Origin: Saccharomonospora sp. CUA-673
GTDB lineage: Bacteria; Actinomycetota; Actinomycetes; Mycobacteriales; Pseudonocardiaceae
Assembly: GCF_001942305.1 (NCBI RefSeq)
Contig: NZ_MKKE01000007.1
Coordinates: 52,320 to 116,319, forward strand
DNA length: 64,000 nt
Direction of reading: 5' to 3'
Made by a program: the position numbers and the translations under genes. The notes below the pieces were generated by a model. The model worked only from the letters and a program-made list of their open reading frames with translations. It was not told the DNA's origin and searched no databases. Positions 58,645 through 64,000 of this stretch are shown in pieces (within the stretch, counting starts at the first letter, position 1; each line of letters opens with the position of its first letter).

Positions 58645-59347
58645 CTGGGACGCCGCCGACTGGGATGCCGCCGACTGGGACGTCCTGCACGAGGGCGACG
58701 AGCGTTCCCACGACGCCCCCGACCGCTTCGACCTGGGCAGCCTGCCGCGCCAACTGCCGCGCGCCGAACCCGCCCCGGTCCCGCCAACCCGGCCCGCCCC
58801 GGCGGCACCGCAATTCCCGACACAGGACCAGTTCCCGACGCAGGACCAGTTCCCGACGCAGGACCAGTTCCCGACGCAGGACCAGTTCCCGACGCAGGAC
58901 CAGTTCCCGACGCACGAGCAGTTCCCGACGCACGAGCCGCCGACGCCGCCGGTGCCCGGGGTCCTGCCGCAGCAACCCCAGGAGCCGCCGCAGCGCCGCC
59001 GCACCCATCGCTCGCTCGTGCGCCCGTACGCGCGCACGGGCGGACGGGTGCGACCTGCGACGGATCTGCAGCTCGAATCGCTGGTCTCGACCTACGACGT
59101 CGCGGGCGCGACGGCCGCCGGGGCGGTGGCCACCACCGTGCAACGCTTCATCTGCGACCTGTGCGTCGAGATCAAGTCCGTCGCCGAGATCGCGGCGTAC
59201 GCCCGGCTGCCGCTGGGCGTCGTGAAGGTCATGGTCTCCGACCTCGCCGACGCAGGCGCGCTCACGATCCACCAGCGCCCCGGCATGACGGGCGACCGCT
59301 CCCAGGCCTTCATGGAACGCATCCTCGACGGCCTCAAGGCCCTCTGA
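58628..59347 (+). CDS. Second DUF742 protein (CvnC-like) with hexapeptide repeats
   Basis: 239 residues from GTG 58628 ([18 protein letters not shown]), overlapping the roadblock gene by 17 bases; ATG 58637 is an alternative. The N-terminal region has seven tandem hexapeptides (five FPTQDQ, then FPTHEQ and FPTHEP) encoded by 18-base DNA repeats. The DUF742 domain follows (~125-239: [74 protein letters not shown]). No GTPase follows this pair, so it must share CvnD at 57447 or one elsewhere. Confidence 0.9.
   Translation: MTPMRDWDAADWDAADWDVLHEGDERSHDAPDRFDLGSLPRQLPRAEPAPVPPTRPAPAAPQFPTQDQFPTQDQFPTQDQFPTQDQFPTQDQFPTHEQFPTHEPPTPPVPGVLPQQPQEPPQRRRTHRSLVRPYARTGGRVRPATDLQLESLVSTYDVAGATAAGAVATTVQRFICDLCVEIKSVAEIAAYARLPLGVVKVMVSDLADAGALTIHQRPGMTGDRSQAFMERILDGLKAL
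58814..58939 (+). repeat. Seven tandem 18-bp repeats inside a DUF742 gene
   Basis: Units of 18 bases start at 58814, 58832, 58850, 58868, 58886, 58904 and 58922. Units 2-5 are identical (TTCCCGACGCAGGACCAG). The first differs by one base, and the last two change CAGGAC to CACGAG. The frame is kept, giving [12 protein letters not shown] peptides. Near-identity at the DNA level indicates recent expansion by slippage or unequal crossing over. Confidence 0.95.
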
Positions 59348-59382
59348 GCCCGCCGATCCGGCTGTGGGGGAGGCTTGATCCA

Positions 59383-60030
59383 GTGAAGCAGTCGTTGAAG
59401 GCCGTGGCGGTCGGTGCCGTCGGCTTGCTGGTCGTGGGCTGCGGTGGCGAGACCGACGGAGAGGCGGAGCCAGGTCCCGGTCGGCAAGCCTCGCCGCCGA
59501 CTTCGGCCGACGCACCGTCGTCACCTGCAGCCCAGGACGAGCTGCCACACAGCGGAGCGCCCGCGGTCTCGAATCCGCTGCCGGAATCTGTGCTGTCCGG
59601 CGACCCGTGCATTGATCCGCTGACCGACGAGCAAGCCACAGAGTTGCTTGGGGACGGCGTGCAGACCGCGCCCGACAACCTCGACGCGCTCGGACCGGGA
59701 TGCCGATGGTCGAACCTCGATACGGGCGCGTCCTTCTCCCTGTCCTACGACACCGTTACTCGACAGGGTCTGAGTTCTGCGTATGCCAACGCCCAATCTC
59801 AGCGCGCGGTTTTCAACGAGATTGGGCAGATCGAGGGCTTTCCCGCGGTTGAGTACAAGAACGCCGAAGACGACGTCATGTGCACGACTGTCCTGGGCCT
59901 TGCCGATGAGTACGGCCTTGTCCTGAGCCTCACGGTCGGAGATCGAGGCGAGGAGCAGGGCGACGACCCGTGCGAGGGCGGTCGGATCGTGATGGGCCAA
60001 GTGGTGACCAATTTGAAGGCGAAGGCCTGA
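59383..60030 (+). CDS. DUF3558 family lipoprotein, copy 1
   Basis: 215 residues from GTG 59383. A lipoprotein signal MKQSLKAVAVGAVGLLVVGCGGETD (lipobox VVGC, Cys20), a Pro/Ser/Ala-rich spacer, then the DUF3558 core SGDPCIDPLTDEQATELLGDGVQTAPDN...GPGCRWSNLDTGASFSLSYDT and FPAVEYKNAEDDVMCTTVLGLADEYGLVLSLTVGDRGEEQGDDPCEGGRIV. It should be anchored on the outer face of the membrane. It shares HSGAPAV-NPLPESVLSG and the C-terminal block with copy 2 at 60597. Part of a type VII secretion-linked cassette. Confidence 0.88.
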   Translation: MKQSLKAVAVGAVGLLVVGCGGETDGEAEPGPGRQASPPTSADAPSSPAAQDELPHSGAPAVSNPLPESVLSGDPCIDPLTDEQATELLGDGVQTAPDNLDALGPGCRWSNLDTGASFSLSYDTVTRQGLSSAYANAQSQRAVFNEIGQIEGFPAVEYKNAEDDVMCTTVLGLADEYGLVLSLTVGDRGEEQGDDPCEGGRIVMGQVVTNLKAKA

Positions 60031-60162
60031 TCCGAGGGCTGGATCTCGTAGCGGGCCATGCTGCTCCCGGGTTTGCCGTTTTTGCCCGCGGATGGTGGTT
60101 GAACCGTTACGCTAGGCTCCGGCACACGTGTGGGCGGAGACTGATCGGGGGAGGTCAGCACC

Positions 60163-60600
60163 ATGACTGAGGCTTCTGGTGGCTTCTTCAACAACTTGAC
60201 GTTTGCAGTCAAGGGCGAGAAGGGCATCGCGACCGGAGACGGCTGGGTGAAGGGCGTAACGAGCGTCGGGACTGCTGTTGGCGGACGGTTCGAGCTTGAT
60301 CCGGAGAGCGCCCAGTCGATGGTTGAAACGGCCGACTGGGTGGCCTCGACCATGCGAGACCAGATGATGAAGGCGCGGTCGCTGATTTCGGCGCGGCCGC
60401 CGGCCGAGGACCCGGCGAGTCTGAGCTTCCAGAAGGTCGCAGCAGCGTCGTTCACGACGGGGGCTGGGTATGTGGAAGAGTCGTATAACTACCACCGTGA
60501 GCTTGCAGAGAAGCTCAAGAAGGCCCTTGACGTCTACAAGGGATCTGACGAACAAGCGGGCCAGGACGTGAATGACTCTGGTGGAGGCGTAATCCGGTGA
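60163..60600 (+). CDS. Small Esx/WXG-like helical protein, 145 aa
   Basis: From ATG 60163, overlapping copy 2 of the DUF3558 gene by 4 bases (GTGA). No signal peptide or membrane helix. After GGFFNNLTFAVKGEKGIATGDGWVKG it is mainly alpha-helical (FELDPESAQSMVETADWVASTMRDQMMKARSLI; FTTGAGYVEESYNYHRELAEKLKKALDVYKG), with a hydrophobic-repeat pattern like Esx or PE-type secreted proteins. A strict WxG turn is not seen (only W...DW). Its position beside PPE and EspG genes supports a secreted type VII substrate or partner. Medium certainty. Confidence 0.75.
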   Translation: MTEASGGFFNNLTFAVKGEKGIATGDGWVKGVTSVGTAVGGRFELDPESAQSMVETADWVASTMRDQMMKARSLISARPPAEDPASLSFQKVAAASFTTGAGYVEESYNYHRELAEKLKKALDVYKGSDEQAGQDVNDSGGGVIR

Positions 60601-61229
60601 GGCGGTCGTTGAAGCTCCTGGCCGTGGGTGGCGTTGCCCTGCTGGCCGTCGGTTGTGGCGGGGAGACGGACGGACAGCCCGCTCCGGCACCAGCGTCGCC
60701 GGAGACATCGGCCAGTGCGCCGGCGTCGGGTGACGACGGTCTGCCGCACAGCGGGGCGCCCGCGGTGACGAATCCGTTGCCGGAGTCGGTGTTGTCCGGC
60801 CATCCCTGTGACGAGGCACTGACGGAGGACCAGGCCAAGGAACTGCTTGGCGACGCAGTGCAGAGCAAACATGAGGATATGCCGGAGATCGGCCCCGGTT
60901 GCAATTGGTCGAGCCCGGATAGTGGCGCCGCCTTCCTGCTGAACTACGACACGGCGAGCCACGAAGGGCTCAGTGACAGCTACAAGAACGCTCAGTCGCA
61001 GGTGGAGATCTTCAACGAGATCGAGCCAGTAGGGGGATTCCCGGCGATCGAGTACAAGAGATCTCAGGACGACCACACCTGCACCACGATCGTCGGGTTG
61101 GCCGATGAGTACGGACTTGTATTGACCCTCACGATCGGGACACAGGGTGAGGAGCAGGGCGACGATCCGTGTGATGGTGGTCGGATCGTGCTGGAAGAGG
61201 TCGTCGACAACTTGAAGGCGAAGGCCTGA
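60597..61229 (+). CDS. DUF3558 family lipoprotein, copy 2
   Basis: 210 residues from GTG 60597, coupled to the preceding gene. Signal MRRSLKLLAVGGVALLAVGCGGETD with lipobox AVGC. The mature region matches copy 1 closely (HSGAPAVTNPLPESVLSGHPC; GPGCNWSSPDSGAAFLLNYDTASHEGLSDSYKNAQSQ; TCTTIVGLADEYGLVLTLTIGTQGEEQGDDPCDGGRIV), so the pair arose by tandem duplication around the Esx-like gene. DUF3558 proteins are actinobacterial cell-surface lipoproteins of unknown function. Confidence 0.9.
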   Translation: MRRSLKLLAVGGVALLAVGCGGETDGQPAPAPASPETSASAPASGDDGLPHSGAPAVTNPLPESVLSGHPCDEALTEDQAKELLGDAVQSKHEDMPEIGPGCNWSSPDSGAAFLLNYDTASHEGLSDSYKNAQSQVEIFNEIEPVGGFPAIEYKRSQDDHTCTTIVGLADEYGLVLTLTIGTQGEEQGDDPCDGGRIVLEEVVDNLKAKA

Positions 61230-61244
61230 TTCGAGGGGGACGCG

Positions 61245-62687
61245 ATGGGGAGCATGTTCGATGGCGGCAGCCAGGAGCTGAACGCGGCCAAAGCCGAGGC
61301 CCTGATGAGGCAGTACATGGCACAGCTCGGGGCGCAGACGATGCCCATGCATGAGCTGGTTCGTCGCGTGCGCGAGGGCAACCCCGGCGAGTGGGACCGG
61401 ACCGCGAACGAGATGAATGCGGTCGCCCGAATCCACAACGATGCCGCCGAGTCCAGCCGGCAGATGCAGCAGGCCCTGGAAGCGTCCTGGTCCGGTGAAG
61501 GCGCGCAGTCGGCGGCGAAGGCGATCAGCGCCGGGCAGAAAGCCAACGAAGCAGCCAGCGAGGTGTACGGGCGGAACGCGGAGCACTTCACCTCGAACGC
61601 CGGTTCGTTCGAACGCATCAAGAACTCGCTGCCCGATGTGCCGGCCGAGGTGCCCCAGCCCGGGTTCACGGATGCGATGTGGCCGTGGGAGACCGACGTC
61701 GAGGCCCAGCATCGCGAAGCGATGGCCGCGACCGAAGCCGCTCGGGAGATCTACTCGGGCCACGAGAGTGGCGTGCACAAGTCGGCCTACTCGGTGGACG
61801 GTGATTTCGGGCAGATCCGCTCCCTCGGTGGTGACTTCGGTGGCATCGAGCGTGGCGGTGGTTCCGGTGACGGTTCCGGGGTGATCAGCATCAACGAGCC
61901 CGGTGGCGGCGGTGCGAACGGTGACCCCGGTGGCGGTGGTCCTGTCGGCGGCGGTGGTCCCGTGGGCGGTGGCGGCCCGGTGGGCGGCGGTTCGGTCAAC
62001 AGCGGCTCCTACCCCGGTGGCCCGTCGACGGGTGCGGGCTGGTCGCCGTCGACCTCGCCGAACGACTCGACCGGCTCCTCGGGCTTCACGTCTCCGCAGA
62101 CCGGTCAACCGCCGGCGGCCAACTATCCGGGCGGCAACATCCCCGGCGGCGGAGTGAACACCCCGGGCACGAACACGCCGGGCGCACCCGGTTCAAACGC
62201 GACTGGTTTCGGTCCGCTCGGTGCGCCTCGCGCTGGTGGCGGCGGGTTCGGTTCGACCGGGTCCCCCACCGGTGGTGGCGCCGGTAGCGGCAGTGGTGCT
62301 GTCGGCGGACGGCTGCCCGGCGGTGCAGGTGCCGGTGGTGGCGCCGCGGGCGGTGCCGGCTCTGGTTCTGGTGCGGGTGCCGGTGGGCAGGGCGGTGCGG
62401 GTCGGATGACCGGTGCCGGTCCAGGCATGGGCCCGACCGGCGGTGGCGGTGCTGGTGCCGGTGGTGCGGCTGCTGGTGGCGCTGCGGCTGGTGGTCGTGG
62501 CGGCATGATGGGCGGCGGCATGATGGGTGGCGGTGCCGGTCGTGGTGGTCAGGGTTCGGAGGACGAGGACCACCAGCGCAAGTACGTCGTGGAGACCGAC
62601 GAGCACTTCGCCCTGACCGAGGGCGGCGAGGTCCTGCGCGACCCGGTCACCGGCAATGTCGTTGTACCGCCGACGATCGGCGAGTGA
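61245..62687 (+). CDS. PPE-domain protein with glycine-rich C-terminal region
   Basis: 480 residues from ATG 61245. The N-terminal ~180 residues form the helical PPE/WXG-like domain (NAAKAEALMRQYMAQLGAQTMPMHELVRRVREGNPGEW; ASSRQMQQALEASWSGEGAQSAAKAI, with the WxG turn in SWSGEG). From ~200 to 440 it is almost pure Gly/Ala/Pro/Ser (GGGPVGGG repeats, GGGMMGGG). It closes with a conserved ~40-residue end, DHQRKYVVETDEHFALTEGGEVL and VTGNVVVPPTIGE. Likely secreted by an ESX-type (type VII) system; EspG, encoded next, is the PPE-specific chaperone. Confidence 0.9.
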   Translation: MGSMFDGGSQELNAAKAEALMRQYMAQLGAQTMPMHELVRRVREGNPGEWDRTANEMNAVARIHNDAAESSRQMQQALEASWSGEGAQSAAKAISAGQKANEAASEVYGRNAEHFTSNAGSFERIKNSLPDVPAEVPQPGFTDAMWPWETDVEAQHREAMAATEAAREIYSGHESGVHKSAYSVDGDFGQIRSLGGDFGGIERGGGSGDGSGVISINEPGGGGANGDPGGGGPVGGGGPVGGGGPVGGGSVNSGSYPGGPSTGAGWSPSTSPNDSTGSSGFTSPQTGQPPAANYPGGNIPGGGVNTPGTNTPGAPGSNATGFGPLGAPRAGGGGFGSTGSPTGGGAGSGSGAVGGRLPGGAGAGGGAAGGAGSGSGAGAGGQGGAGRMTGAGPGMGPTGGGGAGAGGAAAGGAAAGGRGGMMGGGMMGGGAGRGGQGSEDEDHQRKYVVETDEHFALTEGGEVLRDPVTGNVVVPPTIGE

Positions 62688-62693
62688 CGCTGC

Positions 62694-63422
62694 ATGGCCG
62701 TACTGACGACACCGGTCACAGTGCCGCGCACGGTGTTGTTGAAAGTGTGGGAACGGGAAGGGCTCGGCGAGCCACCCCCGGTCCTCGGTGCCGACGATGT
62801 GTACGTGCCGCTGACCGTCCAGCGCGACTACGACCAGGCCTGCATGCAGGTGCTCGCGGGACTCGGCCTGGCCGAGGGCGAGACGTTGACCCGCGAGTTC
62901 CGCGTGGCGCTGCGGGTGATCGCGGCACCGAGTCGGGAGCTGTACTGCTGGAGCGGGAACGGGCGGCGGTTCTCGATGTCCACGGCCGGCGGCGAGGCCG
63001 TCGCGATGCAGGTGCAGGGCGACCTGGTGGTCCTCGTCGGGTTCGACGAACGGCACCTGATGCGTGACTTCGTCGCCGAGCTGCCGCAGTACCGCCCCGC
63101 GCGGGGGCCGGCGTTGCACGTGACCCGTGCGGAGTTCGAGCAGCGTGACGAGGCACGCGAGTCGATCGCAGTCGGCGGGCAGGACGCGATGACCCAGCTC
63201 GCCCGGCTCATGAAGGCCGAGCGGGAGGACTCCCACCAGGTCTACGTCGGGGCGATGAACGGCGACCGCTACCAGCGCAGCAAACCGTTCACCGTGTACG
63301 ACCTGCGCGACCACGGCCGGGTCGTCACCTTCACCGACGGACGTGGCGACATCCACTGCCTACCTGGCACGACCGACAACCTCGCCAGCAGCTTCGCGGC
63401 CACGTGGCAGGCCATGCGGTAA
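62694..63422 (+). CDS. ESX secretion-associated protein EspG
   Basis: 242 residues from ATG 62694, six bases after the PPE stop. EspG proteins bind the tip of the PPE domain and deliver PE-PPE substrates to the ESX machinery; they are cytoplasmic. Visible features match the family: VTVPRTVLLKVWEREGLGEPPPVLG at the start, REFRVALRVIAAPSRELYCWSG, AVAMQVQGDLVVLVGFDERHLMRDFVAELPQ and LHVTRAEFEQRDEARES, ending DGRGDIHCLPGTTDNLASSFAATW. Together with PPE it marks a type VII cargo module. No EccA-EccE machinery genes are in the window. Confidence 0.92.
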   Translation: MAVLTTPVTVPRTVLLKVWEREGLGEPPPVLGADDVYVPLTVQRDYDQACMQVLAGLGLAEGETLTREFRVALRVIAAPSRELYCWSGNGRRFSMSTAGGEAVAMQVQGDLVVLVGFDERHLMRDFVAELPQYRPARGPALHVTRAEFEQRDEARESIAVGGQDAMTQLARLMKAEREDSHQVYVGAMNGDRYQRSKPFTVYDLRDHGRVVTFTDGRGDIHCLPGTTDNLASSFAATWQAMR

Positions 63423-63564
63423 CCAGCGTCGGGCTGGCATTAACCGGGTTAACGGCGTTCCGGGCGAAATCGGGCGGTCCGGCCGACTTTCAGTGCCACT
63501 TGGTTCCCGTTGGTGACAGTTGTTTGTCTGACCTGATCCCCGGGTGGTGGTCCGGTTGTTGTGA

Positions 63565-63599
63565 GAGTCCGATGCCCGATGATGGGCGCAGGAGGACTC
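63565..63599 (+). promoter_or_regulatory. Hairpin covering the ribosome binding site of the IS3 transposase
   Basis: GAGTCC (63565-63570) pairs with GGACTC (63594-63599), and the inner GCCC pairs with GGGC. The ribosome binding site AGGAGG (63590-63595) overlaps the right arm and the ATG at 63607 follows. In an mRNA entering from outside the element the site would be masked, a known protection strategy of insertion sequences. Confidence 0.5.
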
Positions 63600-63606
63600 G
63601 ACGACG

Positions 63607-63891
63607 ATGAGTGAGCGACGCCGGCGGCACACGCCGGAGCAGATCATCCGCAAGCTGCGTGAAGGTGAGCGCCAGCTCGGCGCGGGAGCCGAACTGGCGG
63701 CGGTGTGCAAGCACCTGGAGATCACCGAAGCGACCTGGTACCGGTGGCGCAACCAGTACGGCGGGATGAAGGCCGATGATGCCAAACGGCTCAAGGAACT
63801 CGAGCGGGAGAACGCGCGGCTGAAGAAGATGGTCGCCGACCAGGCTCTGGACATCGACATGCTCAAGGATCTGAACCGGGGAAACTGGTGA
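63607..63891 (+). CDS. IS3-family transposase OrfA (helix-turn-helix part)
   Basis: 94 residues from ATG 63607 (AGGAGG eleven bases upstream). The helix-turn-helix region (HTPEQIIRKLREGERQLGAGAELAAVCKHLEITEATWYRWRNQYGG) is followed by a leucine-zipper-like helix (RLKELERENARLKKMVADQALDIDMLKDL), the standard OrfA layout. It ends NRGNW with TGA at 63889-63891, overlapping the start of OrfB. Confidence 0.93.
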   Translation: MSERRRRHTPEQIIRKLREGERQLGAGAELAAVCKHLEITEATWYRWRNQYGGMKADDAKRLKELERENARLKKMVADQALDIDMLKDLNRGNW

Positions 63892-64000
63892 GCCCCGAAC
63901 GTCGTCGCCGCGCCGTCGGGGTGCTGCAGCAGCGTTTCGGGGTGTCCCAGCGGCGGGCGTGCCGTGTGGTCGGGCAGCACCGCTCGACCCAGCGCACCCC
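63888..64000 (+). CDS. IS3-family transposase OrfB (DDE part), truncated by window end
   Basis: Begins with GTG 63888 inside the OrfA stop (GTGA overlap, -1 frame relative to OrfA). Only the first ~37 residues are present: VSPERRRRAVGVLQQRFGVSQRRACRVVGQHRSTQRTP. The QQRFGVSQRRACRVVGQHRSTQR stretch is the typical N-terminus of IS3 OrfB before the rve integrase core. Full transposase is probably made as an OrfAB fusion by frameshifting. Confidence 0.92.
   Translation, partial: MSPERRRRAVGVLQQRFGVSQRRACRVVGQHRSTQRT

Larger units (their letters stand above)
63423..64000 (+). mobile_element. IS3-family insertion sequence, left part (continues past the window)
   Basis: Two overlapping frames of an IS3-family transposase occupy 63607-64000. 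The left end is not certain. A stretch starting TGATCCCCGGGTGG at about 63534 is a possible left inverted repeat, since IS3 ends commonly begin TG and are C-rich, but the right end is outside the window. The 180 bases after the EspG gene also hold the palindrome TTAACCGGGTTAA near 63440, which belongs either to the host spacer or to a target region. Confidence 0.75.

Noticed and set aside
59161..59382. Extending the first DUF3558 gene upstream to 59161
   Set aside because: That would run antiparallel in frame through the end of the DUF742 gene; the lipoprotein signal clearly begins at 59383.

Overview
This is a very GC-rich stretch with actinobacterial gene content. GTG and TTG starts are common, genes often overlap by 4 bases, and the families include DUF664 mycothiol transferase, DUF3159, DUF3263, DUF3558, DUF742/roadblock conservons and PPE/EspG. 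Gene order from thiE to groEL (about 15.6-37.6 kb) follows Mycobacterium tuberculosis Rv0414c-Rv0440 (thiE, thiO, thiS, thiG, thiD, thiC, def, DUF3263, LytR_C, AAA ATPase, pssA, psd, moeA, groEL2) with insertions. Together with ectABCD and the conservons this fits a filamentous Pseudonocardiaceae member such as a Saccharomonospora- or Prauserella-like organism. That assignment is inference.

Layout. 0-2.5 kb: end of a ROK protein, a hypothetical gene, a DUF664 protein and an HhH-GPD repair protein. 2.6-6.4 kb: ectoine and hydroxyectoine synthesis (ectABCD), with a structured leader and strong hairpins inside the cluster. 6.5-11.4 kb: a possible small RNA, a DUF6932 gene pair, an ArfA-like OmpA/BON pair, an SGNH hydrolase and a DUF3159 protein. 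11.4-14.3 kb: amino-sugar locus (BadF-type kinase, SIS protein, DasR-like GntR regulator) with a dre-type operator. 14.5-24.4 kb: thiamine synthesis (thiE, thiOSG, two thiD, thiC) with two TPP riboswitches, a MarR regulator and a PstS-like membrane protein. 24.5-31.7 kb: def, DUF3263, LytR_C, Cdc48-like ATPase, pssA-psd and moeA. 31.8-37.6 kb: AIM24, cold-shock protein, Ser/Thr kinase, epimerase and groEL behind two CIRCE operators. 37.8-45 kb: NUDIX, an orphan molybdenum hydroxylase large subunit, menC, PfpI, DUF4253 and an XPB helicase. 45-59.4 kb: two NIT-domain histidine kinases flanking a four-gene ABC importer, then a conservon (kinase, roadblock, DUF742, GTPase) and a second roadblock-DUF742 pair. 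59.4-63.4 kb: a type VII secretion cargo cassette (two DUF3558 lipoproteins, an Esx-like protein, PPE, EspG). The window ends in an IS3-family element.

Two features run across the whole window. First, three arrays of a 21-base degenerate repeat (core CCGTGTYRGCA) each follow a gene's 3' end and read in that gene's direction, and two near-identical long palindromes (core GCGTTNAACGC) lie between convergent genes. Second, at least fifteen genes carry single-base -1 frameshifts (17 in all). Most look like loss of one G from a GG pair in GC-rich context, and they hit genes such as groEL, ectB and thiS. I read these as base-calling errors in a draft assembly, and each affected gene is annotated here as one restored gene.
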